A stretch of DNA of 64,000 bases from Meandrina meandrites (Eukaryota > Cnidaria > Anthozoa > Scleractinia > Meandrinidae): NCBI GenBank assembly GCA_963693305.1, contig OY855905.1, forward strand, positions 40,161,895-40,225,894, read 5' to 3'. Below the pieces are notes generated by a model. That model ran no database searches. It worked only from the letters and a program-made list of their open reading frames with translations, and was not told the origin of the DNA. The position numbers and the translations under genes were made by a program. Position 1 is the first letter of the stretch; every line of letters begins with the position of its first letter. Of this stretch, positions 51,317 through 61,897 are shown one piece after another.

Positions 51317-52330
51317 ATGGAACACAGCAGCAATTTAACAGGCAGCGCGTTACCACCTAAAGAACAGGAAAATGGGTTGAATTATAGTTGCCCTCTACTT
51401 GGGAAAAAAAGCGAGCTTGCGAACGTCGCCAAAATAACAGCATTTGTTGTGATAATAGCAGTGTCCTTGATTGGAAATCTATTTATAATAATCATCACTA
51501 GACAGACGGGACGGATGAGAAAGGTAGCCTTCACATTTATTGTTAACATGGCCATTGCAGATCTCTGTACAACGGTTATCAACATGCCTGAATCCCTTTT
51601 GGTGGAAATAAACGATACAGACGAGTGGATGTCGGGTGACATTGGAAAACTACTGTGTAAACTTTTGCCCTTTTGCCAACATGTCTGTTCCTGCTGCTCT
51701 ATTCTAAGTTTATTGGCTATCGCATTTGACAGGTTTTTAGCTATTTGCTTTCCACTAAAGAAGTCAATAACACGGAAGCTCTCCAGGGTTATTATTGCTA
51801 GCACGTGGGTAATACCGTGTATATCGAGCGCACCAATGCTTGTAGCAAACAACGTCGTCGAAATAGAAGGATTTCTCTACTGCGAGGAACAATGGCCGGC
51901 CACTTTTGATTCCTTAAAGGCTTCAAGAAGCTATACCATTGTTCTCTTTCTCCTCTTCTACGTGGTGCCTTTAATTATGATATCAGTGTTGTACAGTTGC
52001 GCCGTTTATAAAATTTTGAAAAGAAAGGTTCTTGGAAATCGTTCATCGAAGACTCAGCGACTCTACTCCAAAAGCAGAAGAAAAGCGTTGAAAATGTTTA
52101 TCACGATTGTTGTTTGCTCTGCACTTTGTTGGCTTCCGGACCATGTTATTTACTTTTTAGTAACTTACAAAAGCGATTTTTACAATTGTGGAGTGCCGCC
52201 AAATATCGATTTTATTTCGTTATTCTCTGTGCATGCTATAAGCGCGTTAAATCCATGCATATATATGATATTTAACCAAGACTACCGAGATGGCGCCAAA
52301 CGCTTATTGACCACTTGTTGGCGGTTATGA
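51317..52330 (+). CDS. Class A GPCR, neuropeptide-receptor type, short tail (GPCR-4)
   Basis: A 337-residue paralogue of GPCR-3. Landmarks are N54, D82, C114, DRF 138-140, C189 in LYCEEQW, CWLPDH 271-276 (H of GPCR-3 preceded by D instead of Y) and NPCIY 312-316. The protein stops only about 20 residues after TM7, right after TTCW, with none of the long tail seen in GPCR-3; the stop is a clean TGA at 52328. A short tail usually means fewer arrestin phosphorylation sites, so different desensitisation is possible. A MITE begins 42 bases after the stop. There are several N-glycosylation sites in the N-terminus. Otherwise intact and likely functional. Confidence 0.94.
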   Translation: MEHSSNLTGSALPPKEQENGLNYSCPLLGKKSELANVAKITAFVVIIAVSLIGNLFIIIITRQTGRMRKVAFTFIVNMAIADLCTTVINMPESLLVEINDTDEWMSGDIGKLLCKLLPFCQHVCSCCSILSLLAIAFDRFLAICFPLKKSITRKLSRVIIASTWVIPCISSAPMLVANNVVEIEGFLYCEEQWPATFDSLKASRSYTIVLFLLFYVVPLIMISVLYSCAVYKILKRKVLGNRSSKTQRLYSKSRRKALKMFITIVVCSALCWLPDHVIYFLVTYKSDFYNCGVPPNIDFISLFSVHAISALNPCIYMIFNQDYRDGAKRLLTTCWRL

Positions 52331-52371
52331 AATAAACATCTTTGCTGTTTCGTACCTGAATCCATGGGACC

Positions 52372-52599
52372 AGGGGCCCGTTTCTCGAAGGTCCCGAAAA
52401 GGTTTCGCACCTGGAAAGCCATAATAAAATCACAAACCTTATGATTACAGAGCAGTCTTATTTCATGATATTTTTTCAATATGAACAGAGGTTCCCTTCA
52501 TACAAAGTTTCAGGCCTATACATCTCTGCTTTTGAGATAGAGACAACTAAAAATGGCTTTGCGGGCCCGAAAAACTTTCGGGGCTTTCAAGAAACGGGC
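52372..52599. mobile_element. Non-autonomous element with GGGGCCCGTTTCTCGAA ends
   Basis: The left GGGGCCCGTTTCTCGAAGGT and the right end (reverse complement CGCCCGTTTCTTGAAAGCCC) are diverged inverted repeats about 35 bases long, around an AT-rich non-coding centre. It lies directly behind GPCR-4 and may contribute to its 3' UTR. Confidence 0.65.
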
Positions 52600-55430
52600 G
52601 ACAGGAGCGATAATTCGCTCGCATAGGATTACGAACCATTTTAAACGATTTGAAAATTCACGACATTTTGTATTGAAAAATTTACCCCGCTTTTCTTATG
52701 GAAATTTCTTAAATTTTCAAATTTCCATACCGCCATATAAAAATTGAAAACGTTACTAATTTTATTGTGCGTTTTTATTTCTAGTCCCCAGTTGGTAACG
52801 CCGTTTTCTTAGACAGTCACGTGATATGGTCATGCAAAGGGGTATCGTTAAACTGTACTCCTTTCAAATCTGGATCTAATTTCGAAATGAAATCATGGTC
52901 TATATTGTTAGTACTAAACCATATATTTGTGGCAAAATAGAAGATAAAATTATATTCTATATTCATTTCGGAATCCTTGTTGGCCAAAAGGTTAAAATAC
53001 AATGTGAAGAGCCTTCTCTTAATTAAACTATGTATCTTAATTGCTCTCTACCTATCTCCCAAATATCTCCTCGAAAAAGTGACTGTATTTTTTTTTATAT
53101 TCTAGGAGATTATTTTGTTAATTATTCTAGCTCTATTTAAAACGCAATATAATATCAGTTGAACCTTGTGACGAAGGCGGGCCTTATGCAGACGATACGT
53201 CCAAGTTTTTTACATGGTTCTCAATCAGCAAGTGCGATATTCGTGCTGGTGTGAGTGGAAGAAAAATTGACGATGCTTGAATCTCTCTTTTTTAAAGGGT
53301 AAAAGTTATTGACACAAATAGCAAAACGTCCACCGTTCAAACACTAAGAAAATACTTCAAAAACGGGCTTTTAAATAGTACAGGAAATAAAGTTTAAGAA
53401 TTTATCAGCGAGTTAAAAAATAGATACAGAATTATGCCTCCTGTCCTGCAACTCATTATTAACTCTGTTTTGCTCGTTTTTATTTGTCACACCGAGGAAG
53501 AAATTAAAATCGGCTTTACTCGCGGACACATGATAAATAATCCTACGGAAACAAATTACACGTGGGTTTGTAGTTGATTGGGTTGGGTAACCTTTCGTAA
53601 GCTGAGCAAACAAACCTTGCGCTGAATTGTCTGTTATGCTACAATTCATTTCAAAAATTTGCATCATTCAGTTTTTAGCCGGAAATTAAATGTAATGCAT
53701 GTCCATTTTGTTGGGTAAGACAGAATAAGGAGATTTGCGGGATGGCAAAGAAGCGAACTGCACATCTTACGAATTTACTTAATTCAAAGTGATTCTTGCT
53801 AGTTAAATTATGTATATATATATATCAGAGTAAAAAAAGGAGCGAAGGCAATGTTGTTAGTAAGCATATGCATGTGAAAAGCTTAGTTAATGAATATGAA
53901 ATGGTTTAATTAACCCAGTGTATTTTGCTGGTAGGTTGTTTCACAGAGTGGATTTCGTACGAAAAGGGACGGTGTGTGCCGGCCTTGCGAATTGTTTTGA
54001 ACACTAAAGCCGAACGATTTTTAAAGATGTTAATTTGAGATCTCAAGGCGATCTAAATCCATTGTCCTTGCGATACAAATGTTATTTTGCATGTTATATT
54101 AAGTGAACTGAGAGCAAGGCAAAAGAGAATTTTAAATCGCTAGCTACCAATAATATATAATATTTCTCCCCAACTGTGCTCGTCACTTCCAGTTGCGGTG
54201 TTTGTGCAAAGTTCACATGTGTAGTTTATTTCATTTCATACGTTCATGTAATAGCTTATATCTATGTAACTCGCAGATTATTATTAAATCGGTAGTCGAC
54301 TGTTTATGGCGTTGAGTCCTGTCTAAACCTTAGAACTCTTCTGGCCTTCTTTCTTCTTTGAAGGCTTTTGTCGGCTCACAACTAAGACTTCATTCACTCG
54401 CCATCGATTAAAAATAATTTCACTTTATGACGAAATTTTCCCTTTTTCCTACCCGATGACAATTTGAGCGGAATCGCATTTACGTCAGCAAACGATCCTT
54501 ATGGTTAACAGTGGGTCTGGGTCATTGTAAATCTTAAAAGCGGTGTTTGCAGCTAAAGCAAACAGCACACACGTAGCAAGCCACGTGTGCTTTTGATCTT
54601 GATATAATATAGAACTTTGCTCTTGACAATCAAAATCGTGGCCGGGAAATTGGGTTATTGCTAGGAAAAATCCTCGACTTCCACCCAACACCCCCCCCCC
54701 CCCCCCCCCAATTAGGAACCTATCCTATCAATTCATAGGGTAACCATGGTGACGAACCGCACCTAGATGTCATGTGATGACTCATTCAGTTTCAGAGAGA
54801 TGCAAGGGAACTTGTTGTCTTTTCTTCTGTCAACATATTTTAGAATATCACGCAACTGAAAGTTCATCGAAGAAAGGTCGAGTTCATTATATTAATGAAA
54901 GCAGAGCTTGTCTACAGACTAAAGTACCGTGTGGTTAATCATTGCATTGGCAGCGAAACAATCATTGGAATAAAGCTCGCGGTAATTCGAAAAATTGAAC
55001 CGCAAATATTCCCAAATTGAAAATACATTTATTGTATTTATGCCTATATTTGAGGAGATTATTAAATCAGAGAAAAATAATTCGCTTAATGTTCTAATCA
55101 ACATTTTAATTAGCGGCAATAAATATTAACATGAATCACAGTGACATTACCTCAGTTTCGTTTAACTTTAATCTTGTTTAATTAAGTCACCAGCCATTTG
55201 GGCGACATGCAGTAGTTAACTTTTTATCTTTGAGGTGAAATAGTATTAAATAAAAGTCCTCATTGTGAAAAAGTATCACGAAAATGCCGCCATTGCTTTT
55301 AACGATTATTTGGTTAACTTTCGGCTTGTTTACGTATTGATAGCGACCTAACCAGAAGTGGATTTCTGGTTTGTCGCCACTAATAAGACTATTCCTTTTT
55401 ATCTCATATATATTTGTAAATATGTAATGT
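52600..55430. other. Intergenic, no gene seen
   Basis: It contains a TATATATATATA tract (53812-53823) and an uninterrupted run of 19 C at 54691-54709. Stops are in all frames. Confidence 0.5.
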
Positions 55431-56558
55431 TTAAATATATTGACATCGAGGTGTCCTATGCTTGGTAACACGCTCTGCCCTAGAATTAACTTTTGACTGG
55501 TTAGAACTGGTCGGTTTAGTTGGTTTTCTAGCACCGCTAAAGAACCGAGTACAGTTTTCGACTATTTCTTTAAACCCGTTTCGATAGTTCTTGTTAAAAA
55601 TGAAATATATGCAAGGGCTAATCGCCGCGTTAGAGTGCATGATAAATAAGGCGCTGAATCTGAAGTTAGCGACGTCTATTTCAGTCGGCAAATTAAAACT
55701 CCAGACAAAGTGAAAGAGGCAGCCAAATATTGTAATGGGCGTGATACACGAAACAAAGACAACAACCACCGTTACGACTTGTTTTAGCACTTTTCTGTTT
55801 TCCTGTTCACGCCTTTGTCGTTCTTGGCAAGAGCGTTCGACGGGTCCCTTTTGCTTCCAAACTTCAACGGCAATGACCGTGTAGAGTACAGTGATCACCG
55901 CTATGGGAAATGAGATTAGCACCACAAAGATAATCAGAAAGTAAACCTTTTGAGTTGAGATATGGTCGAAAGCCGGTTCCCACTCGTTCATACAATATAA
56001 TATGTCTTGTATTGTCTTTAACCGGAAGGTGTAAAAGTACGGAGAATGTATGCCCATCGCTATAAACCAGATAAATGCTATGATGATGCGGCACATTTTC
56101 GGCGTGATAACGGCAGGCTTGAAAGGAAATTTCACCGCGTAAAATCGATCAAACGCTATCACAACCAAGCTCAGTATGGAGACTGCAGTTGAGATATCTT
56201 GCGAAAAATTGACGATCTTACATAAGATTTCTCCAACTATGCCCCCGACCAACCATCCTCTCTGGCCGATCAAAATTTGCGCTGTCTCTCGCGGGACGGC
56301 GAAAAGCGGGAAAAGCAGATCGCTTATTGCCATATTGGCGATCAGGTTGTTCGTGGTGGTCCGCATTCTCTTGTTTCGATAGATAATGGTAATAACCAAA
56401 GTATTTCCAACCAGCGACATCAACATTATCACACAGTAACAGAATGTTTTCAGTACTTTGATAGCCACGGGCTCCGCAGTACTCAGTGCGCTGTTGGTTG
56501 TGGCGTTGGTCGTAGCTGAAATATTGCCATACAGCGTCAAATTGTCGCGGAACGCCAT
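55431..56558 (-). CDS. Class A GPCR with altered NPxxY and CWxP motifs (GPCR-5)
   Basis: A 375-residue receptor on the opposite strand from the others. The N-terminus has multiple N-x-T/S sites. TM1 N52, TM2 D80, C113 and C189 (LYCMNEW) and DRF 137-139 are normal. TM6 has C-I-T-P (271-274) instead of CWLP, and TM7 has S-P-C-I-Y (314-318) instead of NPxxY. These changes affect the toggle-switch tryptophan and the asparagine needed for normal activation. The frame is otherwise clean, with a basic S/T-rich tail of about 55 residues. Either a receptor with altered signalling or an early stage of relaxed selection. It is the most divergent of the five but shares the loop-2 YCMNEW pattern and so the same peptide-receptor type. 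Confidence 0.92.
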   Translation of the reverse strand: MAFRDNLTLYGNISATTNATTNSALSTAEPVAIKVLKTFCYCVIMLMSLVGNTLVITIIYRNKRMRTTTNNLIANMAISDLLFPLFAVPRETAQILIGQRGWLVGGIVGEILCKIVNFSQDISTAVSILSLVVIAFDRFYAVKFPFKPAVITPKMCRIIIAFIWFIAMGIHSPYFYTFRLKTIQDILYCMNEWEPAFDHISTQKVYFLIIFVVLISFPIAVITVLYTVIAVEVWKQKGPVERSCQERQRREQENRKVLKQVVTVVVVFVSCITPITIFGCLFHFVWSFNLPTEIDVANFRFSALFIMHSNAAISPCIYFIFNKNYRNGFKEIVENCTRFFSGARKPTKPTSSNQSKVNSRAERVTKHRTPRCQYI

Positions 56559-59500
56559 TACATAAATTCAATCGTGTCCTTCTCTTTGATGTTGTATTTG
56601 TCAATTCGTATCAATGCGCTCCCTTCATAAAATGTAAACTTATATTATCGCTAATGACAGCAGGTTTTTTGGAAATACACACGTTGGGCTCCTTTGGATG
56701 CCTTGCTAATTTCACCAGTGAATCAAGTCTCATCAATTTAACATTGGGCGGGTTTTCAGCCCGCAAATACTGAGAGAAATGTCTCTTTCTACAGCGTTAA
56801 GAGTTTAAAAAACCTGTCTTCCTGTCCTACACTTGATTGATGAGTATACAAGCTTTGTGTACTTTGCGATGAAAGTGTTTATAGTTGCCGAAACGACGGT
56901 TAAAATCTTTGTCCCCAAGTACTCCTTTCCTCGGTAAAACGGTATTCACGTTCACGGTCAACCAGAGCGAAGCAGACCTTCCGCTTGAATGCTCAGCGTC
57001 AAAGCAGAATATGTGCTTTCTTCATTTGGACGTTGCCAATAATCCTTTTAATACCTTCTAAGCCAGCTGCACGCCCATGGTATAAATTAAAACAAAAAAA
57101 AATGAAAATTTGGATTACAATTTTCGCCTACAGAGGATCAAATTTTACCAGTGGCTGTCAGTAGATCGTCAAACATTGTAGTGAATTTTCATATTGATTT
57201 ATTACAAACGAAGCAGAAAGAAAATTAATTTTAAAGAAAGCGTTTGTTTTCCGTCCATGTTTGATGGACGTTTTTGACACCAAGGCGAAAATTAAACATG
57301 GTACGATTAAACAGTAAAATGTGATTTGGATATATAACGGCAGGTGTGGACACGAGATAAACTTATTCATTTCATGAATGGAAAAAAAAGTAGAATGGTC
57401 GCTTTGAAAACGTTTTTAAAGGGCTTTTCAATTTACTGATACTGAAAGTGTCATTGAGTGGCGTAGGATAAGAAAAAGGTCTCATGTACACTCATTGTAA
57501 TTTTTAGGACAGGTTATTACCGAAAATGTCGTTAACGTTAATTGACCACCGGTTTCAAACAATTTGTAAGCAACTATTTTCTTAACCAACTAGCTATTGA
57601 AAAAATATATGTTCGAAAAAAGACAGTGCAAAGATTCTACAATGGATAAATTTAAGAGTACCGTTTTATAGCCTATGTTTTTACAACACTGTAGGCCAAA
57701 GGTTAAGTCGTTAGATTAAAAAAAAGAATATCGAGGAATATTTTATTTTGCTGAATTTCGTATATTGACATAAAGCGTCGTTTAAAAGCGGTACAAATGA
57801 AAAACGTTTCTACAGCTTTAATTAAAACGTATAAAGTATTCCGCGGAAAATTTTGCTTTAGCTATGGTTTGAGTGTGACTGACGTACATTTTTTTTTTCT
57901 CGACGTTTCTGTCATTTTGGTATTCTGAATTCAGCCGCAAGTTTAATTAAGAAATTTTTTCCATCGGCTAAAAAGGGTGTTAAGTATATCGAATTGTTTA
58001 TAATGTTTGATATCGTATTAAATCCTACATCGTTGCATAAAAAGAAATAAAAACGAATGTTTTCTTCTGGAAAAAATTGCCGAACATTCCAGTTTTTGAT
58101 CCAATAATGCTATTTTTTACGGATTTGTCGTTTTTTGCATATCCTCAATGAAACCGGCTGCTAATGTTACCGGGCAAACAATAATAAAGTCGAAGCGTCG
58201 ATAAGCAAATAAGGATTCCGTAAATATCAAAACTCAAACCATGTACATTCCGGTTATCGGCAAACTAATGTTTTTATTCCTACAAAGATGAAGTAATACA
58301 AGAGGTCGTCAGCGGTCGAAAATTGCAATATTTTCAGGTTCAAAGAATCTGTATGGAATTTTTAACTGGCACGTAGCTATCTAGATAATCTTCAGTTTCA
58401 CCACAAAAGAATATCAACAGCAAAGAGGTATAAATTATTCCAATCTGAAATAATCTTTCTGGAAAATCTTAGGGTGATCGCTATTGCGAGGTGAGACAAT
58501 TCCAACCACTCAACGAAGAGTTTATGATAACGCATTAGGATCGGCTGAACATTCAAATAAAAAAAACTTCAATGGTGATTTTGTCCGTAACTGCAGTCAG
58601 AATAATTCGGTGGAATTGCTTGTTACGTGATGTCATTTCAATACTTGGAGTATGGAAGGGAAAACAGTTATTACAAAAATCAACAGCTTTTTTTGGACGC
58701 TCAAGGGCTTTTTTTCGCAGGTATGATTAATTTTTAATCCCAGATTTGCTGATTATAATCCTTTTGAGATAATTAATGTTTTCTTGGCCGATTCAGCTAA
58801 GGGTATATATTATAACACCCACACACAAAAGCTCGAATGTTCGAAACTTAGTCTCAAGTGTAAGCGGTTGAAATCAAAAACTGCAAATCTAATGACCGCT
58901 AATGATAACCAATATACATTATATATATCTTGCTTCCACCAAATAATCTGTATTTGAATTTTTTTGTTTTTAGTTTTCTCCACTTCATATTAAACTTCAA
59001 CAGTTTATAACTTTTACAATAAAGAAAGAAATGGAGAAAAGCAAGAAACTTCTTATATGCCCTTTGAATTAAATTATAGTTTTCCTAAGATGAAAAGGAT
59101 GAAGGAAACGAGAAAACACAAAAGTAAAAAATAATTTAGTTGTATTTTGCCGTACAGCAACCAGGCATTACAGTGTTGTATTTTTGTAACGCCTTCAAAT
59201 CCTTTTTTAGCTTTTATTAGTAAATTTTCTCAGTGAAAATAGCGAATTTATGACGTGCAGATTGTTCCTGGTAATTCTTATTTCATTCAAAGAATAATGA
59301 AAGATTTGTGTGCATATGCCATTTACAAAAAAACCCCTTAAAATTGCAATAAATCGTCGACGAGAAATTGTCGCTATCAAGCCTGGTGCTGGCACACTTG
59401 CAGCATATTACATGTAGTGTTCCTAGTGTTGACGCCGGCGTGACGAAAAAGATTGAGAGGGACATTGGGGGTTGCTGAACACCAAATTACCGCCAAAAAA

Positions 59501-61897
59501 TATCGGCAAATATCGCAATCACGCAAAAAGTTCAGAAAATACCGCAATTTCATCGTAAACGTGTGTAGTTGGCGGATTCGTTTACGCGAGGGAAAAAACG
59601 AGGCAAAAACGGGCGGTACGGTAAAAAATCGTTTCATTTACAAGGAAACCAGCTTGGTCATTTTTATTTATTTGTTGCGAATTATTCTTTCTTTTGGTGC
59701 CCCCCCCCCCAAAAAAAAATAATAAAATAAAATAAAATAAAATAAGAAAAACACCGCGATGACATGGGAAGAGTGTATGCTGCAACCCAATTCATTACTG
59801 TTTGACTAGTTTGGTTTGTCAAAAAAGTTCTTTGCAAGCTTTTAACAGGATCATTACAATCATTTAACTTAAAAAGAAAGTTAAGTGTGTGCAAAGAGCA
59901 AAGAAAATTTTTATAGTTGTGTTTGTTGTAAGAAGTTAAAAAATTGTCATCCATCGGTCATTTAGTTACGGGATGGCTTGTGTCATTTTCCAAGAATGTT
60001 CGGAATGAGGCCAAATACTATGGTTTTGAACATAAAACCTCGCTGGAAAAGTGTCAACGTGAGAAGCGCTATTTCTCTTTTTGCTTTTTTTGTGGTCAAG
60101 CTTGTCACCTTACAGGGTTGTTAAAGGGGCAGGAGTGTCCTAATCACGAATTACGAGCCTATTTTCCTTTAAATAACGAGAAACGTGAATGTTCTAGAGA
60201 ATTTCACAAATCACCATTGTACATCCATTATTAAATGGACAGTGTCGTGATATACGTCGTTTTCCGATCGAAACTTTCAGTGGAGTTTTTTTAAGATTGT
60301 GCAGTTGCCAAATTCAAGTTAGCGTTGAGAAGTGGAGGTGGTCATGGAGGGAAAAGCAGTAATTCTGGTCGATGTAAAATTAAGGAGCCAAGAGGGAGTG
60401 AAATAGATGCCAAAAACGCGTTTACCTATAGAATAGTAATACCTATAGAATAATAATTTAAAAGTGAAAAAGGCGCGCAGCTCTTGACATTAGTTTATTT
60501 GCGTGGAGTTACGAAGAAATACAAGTATGAAGAAGTTGCTGTTGTTTACAACCCATCCCCAGAAACAGCTTTCATAAGAATCTAAATATAGAATACTTCA
60601 TGGACAGCAGCGAGCGAGCAAGATTCTGATACAAATCAACGAGTGCGTAAGCACCGTACAAAGCAATTTCCAAGTGGTATTATTATATAAGAACTGAGAT
60701 TGAACTCCCTATTTAATGAACAGTTCAGTCCCGTATACACCAACAGTACAAGCAAGTTATTTTCGTAAACAGCGTAAAGCACTTCAAAGTTTCCTTCGGT
60801 CAACGGCGCGTCCAGCAGCTTAACATTTACATTCACGGCCTTCTTTTTTCGGTTATTTTTGTTTTTTATTGTTTAAGCCAACTGAAGCTGTGTAAGGGAG
60901 AGATTAATCTGCGAGATACATGTCCAGTTCTTCTGAACGTGTCGTTCACTTTCGCTCGTCGTGATTTTCGCTTGTCAAAAAAATTCATTCAACAGTTTCA
61001 CGTCCCGCTTTGTTTTTTCTTGTGTGATCTTGTTCTCCAGACTTTCGTCGTATTCTTCTGCCGAAGAACCGTGGGCTATTCACTCACGTTTTATCGAAGT
61101 AATACCGAGAAAGTTTCAAGGTAAACGTTCGTTGGAATTACAATTGTAAAAAAAAAAACCAAGCAAAGAGATGGCTTGTTTGCGAAACGCCGCCAATCAG
61201 CCTTGAATGAAGAACTCACACGTCAAAAACATGATACGCGGCTTCTGATTGGATGTACTATTTTTCTCGTACGCCAAAAAACACGATACGCGCCATTTGA
61301 TTGGTTTACATCGGTGAACGAGAATTTATATTGCGGCTTTTACTTTAATCATTTCCTCAAAAACATACATATAGTACGAAGCAGAGGGGAAGACCAAAAA
61401 ACAGGAACAAGTTCCCTTACAAATGGTCACCCAGAAAGAAAAAAAAATTTAAATCTAAATCTAATAATAATGATAAAAATACATGTAATAATTATAATAA
61501 TAAAAGAAGAATTAAGTTAATTTAGTATCTAATTGATGAAAATAAGCCTTACAAAGTCTTTTAAATTCAGAAAGGGACTCGGACTTTCTGACATGCACAG
61601 CATTTTCAGTGGGTAAATCCCAGCATTTTCAGTGGGTAAATCCCAGTACGTATATATTAATCAGGTATAACAGCTTAACAATAAACAAACTTTATTTCTT
61701 TTCATACCGGAACACCAGATGGAATTCTAGTTTAGTCAGTATGTATTCCAGCATATGTTGTATTATTTGTTTTTCTCCATAGATGCCAATTAAATGTATC
61801 ATGATTGGGGATTTCATCAGTTTGATGCACAAGATACATTTGACATACTCTGGTCTTGACTTTTTTTTAATTTGACGAATATTACAATCACAATTGT
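56559..61897. other. Intergenic, no gene supported
   Basis: AT-rich. It holds a C11 run followed by AAAAT repeats (59700-59745). Two related 60-base segments lie at 61218-61306 (ACGTCAAAAACATGATACGC / ACGCCAAAAAACACGATACG), each followed by a CTGATTGG/TTGATTGG box. A 23-base tandem repeat lies at 61598-61645. A reverse-strand AATAAA at 61691-61696 could be the poly-A signal of the gene to the right. Confidence 0.5.
61598..61645. repeat. 23-bp tandem repeat, two copies
   Basis: CAGCATTTTCAGTGGGTAAA plus TCC occurs twice without spacer. It lies in the likely 3' region of the CAP gene. Confidence 0.85.

Noticed and set aside
59944..60234. 96-codon frame with several cysteines
   Set aside because: Cysteine spacing does not match a known zinc finger and there is no further support.
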